32,093 nucleotides of DNA from Schoenoplectus triqueter (lineage: Eukaryota > Streptophyta > Magnoliopsida > Poales > Cyperaceae). The stretch is taken from the NCBI GenBank assembly GCA_964058805.1, contig CAXKVV010001075.1:1-32093 (forward strand), read 5' to 3'. The position numbers and the translations under genes are program-made. Under the pieces are notes generated by a model. That model saw nothing but the letters and a program-made list of their open reading frames with translations, had not been told where the DNA came from and did not search any database. Each line of letters starts with the position of its first letter. The first letter of the stretch is position 1. This document shows, piece by piece, positions 10,166 through 22,596 of the stretch.

Positions 10166-11020
10166 AGATCTTAAAGAGCCGACGCTTATTTTTCTTTCTC
10201 ATGTTGAATTTTAGATTCTCATCTAAGAGAAAACCAAAGAAGAACTGCAACTTCTCTTCAACCTGGATGTTGCAGGATTTAGAGGTCAATAACTTATCGG
10301 TTTTAAATTCATTAATTAATAGAATATTAAATAAAAAATATTAAAATAATATATTTTATATATTAAAAATAATAAATAATAAAAATCAAAACAATAAATA
10401 ATTAACGATAAAAAAATTCCTCTATGAAATTTTATATTTTAAATTTTTTATATATTTTTTTCATTATTTATGATATTAAATATTTTTTTCAATAAAAAAT
10501 AATCAGACAATTTAAAAAATAAAAAATTTAATCAGAATGTATATTAACAAAATTTTAACCTAAAAACACTATTTTTTTTAAATCCCGCCCTGTTACACGG
10601 TACATCCGCCCCACGTAGTAGATCATTATCATTTTGAGAAACGAATATATCAGCAAATTCACGTAACTAGCTGAACCAAAGCACATTTACTTCAGACAAG
10701 GCACAACAACCATGCTTACCAAAACCAATTAATCTCACTCTCTAAAACCAATCCCACGGACATCATGATTCCTACAAAACCAATTAATCAGCCCTAAATA
10801 AAATTGTAGGAACAACTTACAGTCGAACGCAAATTAAATAATGTTTAACTTTTATTAGTACTCAAGAATCATCCAAAACTGATGGCTCGTGATTGTTAAT
10901 CCGAGATAAGCCCATCTATTAATAAATGAAAGAAACTATGTCATGCCGAAATGCTGAAACAGACTAAAATTCTAGAAAATCAGATCCCAATCACCTTAGC
11001 AGATGTCCGGCATAGCAACA
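10166..11020. other. AT-rich spacer and 3' flank of the BT1-like gene
   Basis: I see no gene here. About 10290-10560 is almost pure A/T. From about 10800 the composition becomes ordinary, probably the 3' UTR of the minus-strand carrier gene that ends at 11021. Confidence 0.4.
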
Positions 11021-13903
11021 TTATTTATCCTCTTCATCAACCAAAATCTTCTTGCATGCCTCATAGCACATGAATGAAATACCAGCAGCCGGTACCAGCT
11101 TCATGCAACTTGGGCCCAATCCTTTGTATAGTCCCTCAATGCCTTCTTTTTCCAGAATACTCAGAAGCGCATGAAGCATGTTCTTGTAAACTTGTCTACC
11201 TCCAACTGCGCCTACCTGCATTTAGGGGTTGCAAAGAATCCATAATATTAGTTACCAGTTTTCAGTTCTTAGTTTGGCTTTTGACAATAAATAAAACAAA
11301 CAGGCACACCAAGCAAAAATATTAACAATATTAACTAAAGGTATCCCATGATCAGCTAATTAAAACCTAATTTACAACACCATTAGCAGATCATATCTAG
11401 AGGTCAATCAAACAAGACAAGGGTGAATAAAATGGAAAATATGGTTTCTTCTTTTACCGCATTGACTTGCATAAGACAACAAGAGACATGTAACAAGTGA
11501 GTGCTGATGATCCATCATGTGCTTGGACAGAAGCTAGGCTGGATTGAGGCTTCTCTTTGGCAACCTATGCCAGATTTTCATTGGGTGGCCCAGAATATAG
11601 GAGATAACCCTTATATGGTAGATGTGTAAGGGAAGGACATTGAGAAATAGCTGTGGAATGCTGGAACAGGCATGGAACTTTCGGAAACCTTGGAATCCAA
11701 GAAAAACCATTATGATGTTAAGGATAGTATGGAAGCTATGGCACAAAAATGAATTGAGAAACTGGCTGATGATTTCAGTGGGAGGGAAGGGCCAAGTACA
11801 AGCAGAAAAATAACAAAACATATACTTCACAATTGTCAAGCAAATAGGAGACATCACTTCAGAAACACAGGGCAAGCTTAGCTAGTAGTATTGTAATGAT
11901 ACAGCCCCTATTATCAATTTTACAAGTCATCTGTGTCCATTGCTTTGCCAACTGGAGAAGGGGACAGTAAATAACAGGCTTGCACATTTGTTGATGATGG
12001 CTTGTTTTTCTTCATTCCAAAACTAGTTCTGGTGCAAATTGCGGGTAAAAGAACAAAAGTTTCAAGATTGGGCATATAATGAAACAGTTAGGTCAAAGAT
12101 CCAAAAATGTTTCCATGATTCTGAGGCTAGGGTACCTCCTCAGGATGAGATGAAGAATAAGTTTCATAGGGGTTTTAATTTAAGTTTTAAAGAGGCGAGG
12201 TTCTTTAAACTCTGGTTGTGAATGAATCATTGTATGATTCTACGATTTTTCATTCTAACTGAACAGGTATATATAAAATTCCAAAAACAAAAAGAATATT
12301 TATATTAATTAATTTTATCTGTCCGAGCATGCAGTCTACCTGCATGTGCTTCCGTGCCACCTCAAGGGGAAAAGTAGCAGTACACGAAATTGCTCCAGCA
12401 GCTGAACCAATGAGAAGAGTTGCCGCATTACTAATTTCTTGTCTCTTGAAAGTCTTACGGTAAAGCTTTTTGAGAGTGTCATATGCGAAGTAATTTGTTG
12501 CTGCATATGGGATTACACCAATTAGGCTTGGTGTGAGGCCTCTGTATAGCTCAGCAGGGCCTTCTTCCCGCACTATCTTGACAAATGCATGCAAGAAATT
12601 ATCATAAACTTCTCTCTGCAGAACAATATACAGCAATACCAATAGTAAGAAAGCAAGAAGAATAGCACAGTACAAACTGGCTCACTGCTCCCAATGCGCC
12701 TGATCTGAAATATGGAATACTTGAAATCAGTCTTATAGATAGACCTGAATAGTCAGTCGGGTCTTGATCAGCTCCAGAGGATAAGTGCATAGGGTTGAAC
12801 TGACACCCGCCAATGCACCAGCCACAAGGGAAGATGGGAGCGGTAACTTAGGTGGTTCTCCTTTCTCTGGTGTCAAGAATTTGTTTGCTGTGTCAAATGC
12901 GAATAACTGCAGATACGTTAATAAAACACAAGACAATAATCAGCTCAGATATTCCTTTGAGTTTTGGGGGCAAACTACACCAAGTAGTTTATACTTTATA
13001 ACATCAGCCAACTAGCAAATAAAAGCCAGTGTTTCTATTTAGAGGCTGAGAGCTAACATTTTATACCTTATTTGCGTGTTGACTGAACTAGGGAAACCAA
13101 TAATTGGTCAAGCCAAAAAATGATTAAAATGACTCCTGCATTTTTTTCACATGTAAATGAATTTCCATGTAATTCCCCAGTATTTCCACCATTAAATCTA
13201 ATCATCATTTAGTTTGGCTAGCAATGTATAAGCACTTACCATGGACAAGGTTCAAAAATTTACCCATATTTAACTGACAATATCATCAGATCATCATAAA
13301 ATTGAAAAATATCAGGTCTAATTTCCCATCAAAAGAAAAATTAAATCAAACCTCTATTGCTTTGCTAGGAGCAACTCGTATGACATTGACAAAATTGCCC
13401 CTGAACAGCCCCGTCCACCCCTCAGTTTCCATAATAGACTGAAACACCTCCGTTGTGGAGTTTCCATTGCTTCCCACCATTAAATGAGTTCGAATTGTCT
13501 CCAGTGGCGCCACAGCTGTCCTTGACAGTGCCCCAGCTACAGCCCCACTAATCAGCCTCCTCAAATGGGGATTAGCAATTTTTATTCTCAGCTTCATTTT
13601 GCCCTTTTTGTTACTCTTCTTTTGTTTTGCTTCTTCCAATTGGCTGGTTTCTCCCAGTAAGGCGGTGCTGGCCGGAGTTTTGATTGTTTGGCATCCAATT
13701 TGACCTACACTCGCAAAAAAGAGGCCAGTAGGAGGGAAAAAGGCGTCTTCCAAATTCCATGATGAGAAATTGTCGGTTCCGTTGGAGTTGTTGCTGTGAA
13801 TTGAGAGGTCGGGGTTTGGAATTGGTAAGAACCAAGTATGCTTCTTCTCTATCGATTGTAGAGACATGGAACCGTTTTTTCGGAGAGAAGATTTGAAAGG
13901 CAT
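11021..13903 (-). CDS. BT1: Adenine nucleotide transporter, Brittle1 (BT1) type, mitochondrial carrier family, 394 aa
   Basis: BT1 carriers move adenine nucleotides (ADP-glucose in cereal endosperm) across the inner plastid envelope, and some also reach mitochondria. The exons are 13903-13352, 12906-12745, 12615-12340 and 11215-11021, all phase 0 with GT..AG introns. The three carrier repeats each carry the P-x-E-x-x-R/K signature: PLETIR (133-138), PLELIK (227-232) and PLEVAR (321-326). Repeat halves end in the usual glycine-rich EG..G(L/W)xRG form (EGWTGLFRGN, GPAELYRGLTP, EGIEGLYKGLGP). PLETIRTHLMVG and VNVIRVAPSKAIELFAFDT are typical of the BT1 subfamily. The first ~100 residues form a Ser/Lys-rich extension ahead of the carrier core, consistent with plastid targeting. 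Total length is normal. No break or missing key residue was seen. Subfamily assignment is strong; the exact substrate is inferred. Confidence 0.95.
11216..12339 (-). other. Large third intron of the BT1-like gene
   Basis: This 1124-bp intron is larger than introns 1 and 2 (12907-13351 and 12616-12744). The part from about 11500 to 12220 has balanced base composition. It has several plus-strand stretches of about 60 codons without stops (for example 11622-11813 and 12039-12221). It could be a decayed insertion of coding origin, but I recognise no protein family in any frame. Confidence 0.45.
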
Positions 13904-14458
13904 GACGGATTATTTGAATTTTTCACACAAAGAAAACGGTCACAGAGATTAAGGGGGGCAATAAAATTGAAAATTTAGAATTAGAGAGATTTAAGAAGCA
14001 CTAGATAGGGAAGGATTCGAGAAATATTTTTTGGATTTTGTAATCAATAGCAAAATAAAATTTGACCTGAAAACGAAACTACCAAAGAAATTAGTAGGTG
14101 GAAAGGTACTGTTTCCTACAAAAACCTGTTACGAGGAGGAGGAGGATGCGAGAAAGGAAACACAAATATAAATAGAAAAAATATAAGAAATTGGAGAATA
14201 CAGGTTAGTGGGGATAAATTTGGGACGCTTCCCTTACCAAAGGTAAGAGAGAGACGAATTGATTCAACGCCTCTATCTCCCCTCCAAAATCGCACCTCCT
14301 CAATCTCTCCGGTGCGTGAAAAAAGAATTAGGGAAAGGAGAAGCTAGTGAGCCGCTGAGCCGCCTAGCACGAAGGAGAAGCACCTTTGTCATTAAACTCG
14401 GATCAGTAGAGACAAATGTACTGTGTGAACTCTTGTGGCAAATCAGAAATCAAAAATA
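13904..14458 (-). promoter_or_regulatory. 5' flank of the BT1-like gene
   Basis: Read on the minus strand, about 14230-14390 is GA/purine-rich, as plant 5' UTRs often are. A small inverted repeat, CTTACC AAA GGTAAG, lies at about 14231-14245 and includes possible donor sites on both strands, so a 5' UTR intron is possible but unproven. No other gene is visible. Confidence 0.3.
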
Positions 14459-14812
14459 GAATAATTAAAAATATTTCAATTTTGAAGATACGCTTATATG
14501 TATAAAGCAAACGAGAAATTTTCCTCAAAAAAAACGAGAAATTTTCCACAAAATGATACATGGAGAATAATTAAAAATATTTCAATTTTGAAGATACACT
14601 TATATGTATAAAGCAAACGAGAAATTTTCCTCAAAAAAAACGAGAAATTTTCCACAAAATGATACATGGAGAATAATTAAAAATATTTCAATTTTGAAGA
14701 TACACTTATATGTATAAAGCAAACGAGACATTTTCCTCAAACAAAAAACGAGAAATGACTTGCGTAATACAGGTATAAATGACATATCATGCACAAAATG
14801 ATACATGGAGTT
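14459..14812. repeat. 106-bp tandem repeat, three copies
   Basis: Units start with GAATAATTAAAAATATTTCA at 14459, 14565 and 14671, an exact 106-bp period. Each unit holds CGAGAAATTTTCC twice and ends in ACAAAATGATACATGGA. The first two copies are nearly identical. The third is expanded by extra sequence near 14755-14790. It lies upstream of the BT1-like gene. Confidence 0.88.
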
Positions 14813-17800
14813 AAGATTAATTATTCGTAACATCTGATTAATTAATTTATTTCATTGATGGAGATGTTGAAAAATTGGACGTGAATATATAAATATTATT
14901 TTTTATGAATGTTGTTATATTATGATTAAGTATGCAATTTCTAAATTAGGTTCCTAACAATTTGTAAGTTCTACTATTTGAAAAGAAAAAGCATAAAAAA
15001 TACATTTGTTTGGGTTAAATTTGCAAATAGCTTGCTTATTACTCAAATAATTTGCAAAGTACCGGATCATTCATGATTTCGTTTAGTTGTTCAAATCTAA
15101 ACAATTTATAAATATAGTGGACTTTTTTACTTTATGGATGTCGATGACTTGCCATATCGAATGACCCTTTGTAACCGCCACAAGAGTCGTGACCCTTTGT
15201 ATTATGCACCTTTTTGTGCATTGTGAATTTGTGATTAATAACTGTTATCACTTTCTTTTCCTCAAAAAAAAAAATGTTATCGCTTTCAATGAGCTATGAG
15301 AAAACAAACATTGCATTTTTTTAGAAGTACAACGTCAGGTTTCACAATTTTTATTTTTATTTTTTGGAAACTTTTTACTTTTATCAATGAGAATCATGGT
15401 TATCTATTTTTTTTACTGACTAAAAGGATCAAATTATTTTTTCAGTCTCAAAACTTTTTTCTTAGGAACGAAAATATATCGGACTCTTAAGAAAAAATTA
15501 ATTAGGTTCTGAATTAATATTTCGGACACTCAAATTTTTTTTGTTCTTGTTATATTTTTTTAGGGTTATTGAAAAAAAAATGAAAATTTATCAAATATTG
15601 TTAATTTAAATGAAATTTTCTAACTAATATAATAGAAAAAAATCTAGAAAAATATAATCAGAAAAACATGGAGGATACAAGATATTAATTCGTGCCCTAG
15701 ATAAAAAAAATTGCATGCGAAAAATTAATTTGGTTCCTAAAAACTAAAAATAAAAAGATTAGAGACCGAAAAATAATGCAGTCTCTTCTACTCAATTGAA
15801 AATAGATATCATGCGAGGTTCCGATAAAAAAAATAAAAAAATTGCAGGTTTCAGCTTTTAGAAAAGTGAAATAACTTCTCGTCGTGTATGTGTATCGGCA
15901 TATGTTTGCTGTGGAAATGTGGAAGTTTTATTGTTGCTTTCAACATCCCTATTTATCCTTCTAGAAGAGAAGAATTGCACTCCTGCACACTGTGGCATTA
16001 CAGATATTTAAAAAAATGTAATTCGATCAATAGATTTTACTCAATTTCGTATCTAACACTTCTCCATAAAAATCCAAGTCTTCTTGAAGTTCTATACAAA
16101 CGAAGGTCTAGATGTTAAAAATCATACCTAAATGTTGAGCATGTTTATTTTTATTTCCTCACGACTCACGAGTGATCTTGTAGATAACATTCTAAAAATT
16201 TGACAAAAAAAATCCAAAATTTCACAATGTTTATTTTCAACTCTTGTTTAAAAGAATAAACAACTTTAGACAATAAAATCCTTGGTAGATCATTTGAATT
16301 ATCGTATGGTGTTTTACAAGGCATTAGTACTTTAAACCCGTATCTAAAAAAAATACCCGTCATACGATTTTTAGAAATAAAAAATTTTAAAATTGATAAC
16401 CAAAAATAATTATAATTATTATCCATGTATTGGATCTTTCCGCATCTCAAGCATGCCGTTAATTTTTTTATTTTTTATTTTTGCCTTGCTGATCTGATGA
16501 TTGTCATTATTTTCGTAAGTAATACAATCCATAACAAATTTGATTAGCATGAAGAACTAATTACTGATTATGTTATTTTCTACAACAACTGTAGAGAGAT
16601 CTATTAACGTTAATTTCAAGTCAATTTTGCAGCAATTTCGTAGTGTTTTGGCCACTTAATGATGGCAAAAGAAAGACACCCCTAACATGCGACTACACAA
16701 AAGTATGCATGAAAAAGAGTCACTGAAAATTAAGATGAATTGCCTTTAATAATTGACAGGGTGTTTTTAATCCATAACGACTCTTTGGTTTCTGCGCATT
16801 TATATTTTCGGTGATGTTATTTTGAGCGTGAGAAAAAAAAAATTGAGTTTGAATTAATTATTTTTTATCCACACGCACGATTCACGATAAAATTCTATAG
16901 TAAATCCACACCCAATCTCTTTCCCTTTTGATGACCGAACAGGCCCTAAAAGAAAAATATATGTGCAAACTAAATTACTTTAATGAAAGAAACTTTTTTC
17001 TTAAGTTAGTAGAGGTTTTTGTCTATTTGTCTAGCATATACATTCAACAAAAAAAATATGTAATGATTGCTGCAATTAGCGCAAATGGCAACTTATAATA
17101 ATCAGCACAATATGATATCAATTTTTAAAGAAGCCATGAAAGCAATATTTATATTATTTAAATATTCCGTACATTATCAATCTTCAAACCCCCTAATTAT
17201 ATTAATCAGAGAAAAAAAGGAGTATCAAATTAGCTATGCTGTGCATAAGTCCGAGCTTGCTGTTTCAAATACTATTTGGGGGTTGGTTCGTAGAATCATA
17301 GTCGTAAAAATGTATATCGAAATTAATATTTTGGCATATGGTTCGTAATTGTTAAACTCTAACTAAGAATGTATATTGGAATTAATATTTTTGTAGATCT
17401 TTTCCAGTAGTTAAAAAACATTTTGGGAGTATTATGTATTTAATGAAAATTTCTATTTGGATGGAAGTAATCGGTAAACTCTGATTAAGAATGTCTAAAA
17501 ATAAAATTATGATTAAAATTTAATATACTTAATTTGTCGATTAAAAGATTAAGACGAGCAGTAAACATAACATTATGTTGTAGAAATGTGACATTATTTG
17601 GTTCGCATTAACATATTTTTAGACTTTTCTGATATTGTAGTGCAATTTTTTATTTTGTTGTTCAAAAAAATTATGTTCTATATAAATATTGTAGAGCTCT
17701 CATTAAGCTTTTTAAAAAGTATAAAAACTCGTTAATAAATATAGAAAAATTATTGCAATCGCAAATAATAAATATCTTTCAAGTCAATTTTCTCTCACTT

Positions 17801-18050
17801 GAAAGCTTTAAAATTTATAAAACTTCACGATGTTATGGAGCACTTCGAGAGTTTCTAAAAATCATGAGAACACGAAATTTGGATAAACAATAAAAAAAAA
17901 GTTATGTGGTCCGCAATTAACTCTTACACAAAAAGTGATTTTCCTGGAAAGACTGCTTTTTGAGAAAAAGGGCCTTTTCCGAAAGATTTGTTTAATTTTG
18001 TTTCCTTTCGTAATTCCAATTTTTTTTCTAACATAAAAATCACCCGAATC
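14813..18050. other. AT-rich intergenic sequence without a recognisable gene
   Basis: About 3.2 kb with no coding exon, RNA gene or complete element that I can support. All open frames are short and of low complexity. Motifs around 15410-15440 and 15700-15770 (the latter with TTTGGTTCCTAAAAACT and TTAGAGACCGAAAAAT) look weakly inverted to each other and may be remains of an old element. GAATGTATATYGGAATTAAT-type segments repeat loosely near 17310-17390. Confidence 0.4.
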
Positions 18051-18237
18051 CAAGCTTTTACAAAAATACTTCACGGCTTTTAACGATAAGACAATAATTT
18101 TGAGTTAAAACGGTTTAAACGGAGTTATTTAACGACTTTTAATGTTTTAAACGAATTTTTTTTACTTAACATTAAAATTTTTGATGTAATTAAAGTGAAA
18201 TTTTAAACAGTTAAAATGAAGTTTTTTTAAAATCTTG
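18051..18237. mobile_element. Short relative of the hAT-type element
   Basis: It starts CAAGCTTTTACAAAAAT and ends TTTTTTTAAAATCTTG. Between them are AAAACGGTTTAAACGGAGTT and AACGACTTTTAA motifs like those of the 9314-10157 element. The flanking 8-mers (CCCGAATC and TCCAGACC) match poorly, so either it is old or the ends are misplaced. No coding capacity. Confidence 0.4.
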
Positions 18238-18877
18238 TCCAGACCCCTTCCAAGAAGGAAAATGTATTAATTATATAACAAAATAAAAATACTATATTAA
18301 CAGATGTAGAATCTGTTTAGTTATTTGTATGAATGTTTTGATGTATTTAGTTTTCGAAAATCAATTAAAATTGGCAGAATTTTCGTCTCCTTTCATCCAA
18401 AATAAATGTAGAACCTGAATATCACATGAGATTAATAACTACATTCCCGAAAACTGTTCTAATTAAATTTAGAAAAATAAACTTATACATTTTCAACCTA
18501 CCTAACTAGGAGTGGCCACTGCAGATAATAACCGTGGATGCAGTTTCGCTTTTTTAACAAAGAGTTTGATGAACAGAAAATCTAACATAGATGATAATAA
18601 ATCTTTCTTCTTTACGGAGTGACGTGAGTTTAAATCTCAAAAAAGAAATGTGAAAAATAATATATGTCGAGTCCCTATCTACTGTTATTATAATAAAAAA
18701 ATAAGACATTATTATTCTATAGGCAGATCGTATCAGCTCTCGGAATCTTTTATTTATCCTAAAATAACAGAAATATAAAATTTCCACCATTCAGTTAAGT
18801 TCAATGATATCAATTAGAATAATAGGGTTTTACTTTTCTATTTGAAAAATAGGTGATTTAAAAACCAAAAAAAATAA
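18238..18877. other. AT-rich spacer
   Basis: No gene, RNA or repeat that I can support was seen here. The spacer separates the hAT-like remnant from the Tourist-like MITE. Confidence 0.4.
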
Positions 18878-19292
18878 TGTGTTTGGATGGTGAAATAATA
18901 GTACTGTTTGGGTTAGTAGTTAAGAATAATGTGAGATTAGTGATATCTCGAAAAATGTGAGAACGGTGTTAATTTTTACTATTCCGGTTTAGTAAAATAT
19001 TATTTAGATGGTAATTTGAGAACGGTGAAGAGAATAGTTAAAATAATTAATTATTTTTTTAGTTTTTTATTTAATAATTATTATTATATAATACTACTCC
19101 ATACTAATATAAAAAAAATTATTATTTTCACTACCCTCATAGACGCTAATCCGCTAATCCAACGTTGGGTTAGCGGATTAACACTATTTTGAACCTATTT
19201 TCAATTTTAATTTTATATTTAAATAATTGTTAACTCAAAAACAGTATTACAATTCGCATAATAACATTATTCTACACCATTCAAACACATCC
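18878..19292. mobile_element. Tourist-like (PIF/Harbinger) MITE, about 415 bp
   Basis: Left end TGTGTTTGGATGGTGAAATA and right end (reverse complement) GGATGTGTTTGAATGGTGTA are inverted repeats. TAA lies on both sides (18875-18877 and 19293-19295), the 3-bp target duplication of this superfamily. The left end seems to have lost its first bases. An internal palindrome at 19147-19180 pairs TAATCCGCTAATCCAA with its inverse at 15 of 16 positions. The element ends 282 bp before the ATG of the next gene, so it may lie in that gene's promoter. Confidence 0.7.
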
Positions 19293-19574
19293 TAAGAACA
19301 GCAGAGAGTTTGATGTGTTATCCCATCTGGAGCTAGGGTGTGGTACTTTTGTGGATAATTCATAATTGTCACATTTTCTCATGTAGCGATGAATTAGTTT
19401 TCAATTTCATCCCGTCGTAGCTCGTAGCCGATAGCTTCTTACCAGTTACGACCTCGCAACGGTTCTCTCCCCCTTAAGTCTCGATTCAAGCTAGACACCA
19501 GAGAAACTTTTAGTATTCTACTTCCTACTTGGCCAATTTCTCTTCATGCAATACTGCGTCTTTATCCAATAACC

Positions 19575-22500
19575 ATGATCGCCACCACGAGCGCCACTGC
19601 CTCCCCCCCGGCGCTCTCTTTCCTCCGGCGGCGCCACCTCTTCTTCATTTCATGTTCAATTTTCCGGCGCCGGCGTCGCCCCCCTGACACCTCCTATCGG
19701 ACCACCAAGCCTTCATCGTCGGGACCAAACCCTCTCCGGCACTCTTCCAATTTTCAGATTAGACGGTTCATAGACGCCGCCACGGATGCATTCGACGATC
19801 TAACCACCGCCGTGCAAGTGAACCAGCAGACAGGCCGCGTTTTCTTCTCCTGTCGGCAGTCGTCGTTGCTTTTCGTCGGGAATATGTTACTCTGTGGATT
19901 GTTAGCAGCTTTGGTTGTTAGGTTCGTAGTCAGGTTAGCGTTTAGGTTTGTGTTGGGGTGGGGAGAAGGTGAAGACAAGGTGGTTACGAGAAGAGACAGG
20001 AGCTTGGGAGGGAGGGAGGTTGTAGTTGGGAGGAGAGGTGCTGCATCTCCTCGAATTGCAGGAAGTTCAGTTTCCGCCAACCCAGTTACAGTGCCAAGAG
20101 GGAACGCGTGGAAAGGTAGTGGTGGAGAGAAACGTGAGGTACTGCCGGATTGGTGGCCGATTTCTTCAAATTCTTCACCACAAGCTAGTGGAGGTGAAGC
20201 GGATCATCTCGGAAAAGAGGCTCAGAGATTAGTTCGAGGTAACAAAATCAACCTCCCTTTTTGGTTATCTTTTGACGAGTTAGTATTTTTTTTTTATTTT
20301 CTGAAAATAGTGCGAGTTTTCATAGATTAAATTAGTGATGAATTTTCACTTCTGCCGTTATTGTGGTCACTAATTGTGCCATTATGTTGTTCTGGGCTCC
20401 AGACTATTCAGGTCAAGATAAAAAAAAGAAGACCTCTATTAAATTGACTGAGAGATTAAAATTTAATGATGGCTGCAATGTGCCATTAGAATATGTGGGG
20501 TATGATGGCTAAGTATCACAATGTGCCTATGTATTTCATAAACAGCAGTTCATCTTTAAATTACACAGTGATGATGATTATAGCGATGATTATATTATTA
20601 TTATATTATAATGATTATAATGATTTATTATTATTATGATTATGATTATAATTATTTATTATTATTATGATTATGATTATAATTTTTTATTATTATATTA
20701 TTTTGATTACAATTATGATTATTATTTAATTATGTTATATTATATTATTATATTATGATTATATTATTAAAATTAAAATTATTTTTTATTTTTTATTATA
20801 TTATTATATTATATTATGATTATATTTTTATTTTTATTATATTATTATGATTACAATTATGAATACTATTAATTATTATGATTATGATTATGAATTATGA
20901 TCATTTTATTATTATTATTATTTTACTATTATTTTTATTATCATCATCATTGTTAGTATCATAATTATCTATATTTTAACTATTCTAATTAACAACTGTC
21001 AAACGATATTTTTGCACTTCCGAATAGTAAAAAATAACACTCTTCTATCACTCTTCCAAAAAGACAATATTCTATCACTCTTTCAAAATTACCACTCTTC
21101 TAAAGTTATTCCTTAATTTGCCAAACGAACCTTTAACAAATTAATTCGTCGAAATAATAATTCTATTCATACTTTTTGCTATTCCATGGAGTGCCAAATA
21201 AATTCTTTGTGTCTAGCTGGTAATATTTTATTACCTTTCCTTCGGGATTCTGCTGTAAGCTTCATTTTATGGTTTTTGCCTCAATCATCACAAAATTTAT
21301 TTTTCCAGCAATTACTGATTACCGAATGGCTGGGAAAGACTATGGATTTGATGATATTGTTCAAGTAAGTGATCTTGATCCAATCTTATGTTATAGTAAA
21401 AAAATTCAGTTGCATTTATATATGCCTTATGTTTCGAGAAATTTTTATTTACATAATCCCACTATGTGCCTACTTTTTGCACGCCTTCCAGCTTCGGAAA
21501 TTGTGCAAGGCATCAGGTGCTAAGGTCTCCTTCGAAACAGAGAATTCACGCGACTCTCTTTACAGAGCAGCGATAAACTTTGTCCTCGACATTTGTAGTA
21601 GGTACTCTTTTAAGTTACTCCATACCTGTAAAGAATTTATTTGGCGAGGTGTACTACTTTCTATGAGCATACATAACATTGTTCTATTATTACTAGTCTT
21701 TTCTGTGTTTCCATGTTTTTACTTACAACTTCATTCCTATATACTGTTTTTGGTGCAACAAAAAGGGCAACCAAAGAAATGGAAGGTGCACAGATAGATA
21801 GTTTTCAGGTGAATGGTGAGGATGTGCGAGAATTTGTTTCTGGACTGGCTGAAAATATCGGGCTGAAGCCTCACCGTGCGGCCACACTTGTACGTGCTGC
21901 TGTTGCCTCACGAACTCGTTCTTGCCTCTTGCAATGTTGGGTATAACATTTAAATGAATATAGATTAATTCATTCCCAACAAAAAAAAATTCCTTTTGCT
22001 GGTTATGGCCTCGCTCCTGTTTGTTTGATTTATGAAAGTTTTCTTGGGTGAAGAGAGCAACCAAAAGTTTCACAAAGAGGGTCATATTTGATATCAAACC
22101 GCTCATGGAGGTAAGGTAACATTGTTTGTCATTCAGGCACTGGAGGCACAACAAAAAGATGCACTTGAGGAGATACAAAAGATTAGCTTAATTCTTAGGA
22201 TTTTCCCTCCGGAAGACAACTCAGTTAGTTCCTATTTATTGACTTTGTTGCTTTGACTTCCTCAATTACTAACCTTTCTTTTGATAATCAGCAAACTTTT
22301 TATTTTAAGGAACATTCAATAACTAACTGTCGTGACAATTTATGTTTCTCCATGGGAATTGCAGTAACTGATTGTTAAGATAATTAATGGTCACCCTTTG
22401 TTAAATTATTCCCATGCTGGTTTCTAAATGATTTGAATGTACTCTGCAACAGCCTGAAATGGAGATGGTGGCAAATGGTCTGAAGAGGAACTTGCAAGAA

Positions 22501-22596
22501 AGTGAGAGGGAGCGATTATTGGCTCTTTATAAAGGAATTTGCCCTGCGGATAGTCATAGAGCTGCAGCTGAAGCTCTTGGTTTTGTAAGATATTAA
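19575..22596 (+). CDS. Membrane-anchored plant protein of unknown function, 411 aa, 6 exons
   Basis: The exons are 19575-20238, 21309-21364, 21492-21601, 21766-21940, 22137-22223 and 22453-22596. All junctions are GT..AG and keep the frame. I do not recognise the family. Residues 1-60 are rich in Ser, Pro and Arg with few acids, fitting an organelle transit peptide. Residues about 97-129 (LLFVGNMLLCGLLAALVVRF onward) form one strong hydrophobic segment. Residues about 130-220 are basic and low in order. The C-terminal half looks folded and helical: DYRMAGKDYGFDDIVQLRKL, AAINFVLDICS, then EFVSGLAENIGLKPHRAATL, AAVASRTRSCLLQCW, ALEAQQKDALEEIQ. The codon use and splice sites look like a real gene. 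The exon 3 donor is ambiguous by a few bases; the chosen one (GTACTC) keeps the frame. A GTAAGA at 22585 could extend the gene by splicing, but I saw no good downstream exon. Confidence 0.8.
20565..21200. mobile_element. ATT-rich element, copy B, in intron 1 of the unknown-function gene
   Basis: It has an ATT/GATTAT core (20570-20945), then the shoulder ATTGTTAGTATCATAATTAT and the end block shared with copy A. The right end finishes GCTATTCCATGGAGTGCCAAAT and is the inverse of the left end of copy A. A matching left end is missing, so the copy looks truncated. It makes up most of the 1070-bp intron. No transposase. Confidence 0.65.

Noticed and set aside
19754..20080. 108-codon minus-strand frame
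   Set aside because: Antisense shadow of the long first exon of the plus-strand gene.
21723..22178. 151-codon minus-strand frame
   Set aside because: It is antisense to exons 4 and 5 of the unknown-function gene, whose spliced frame is far better supported.
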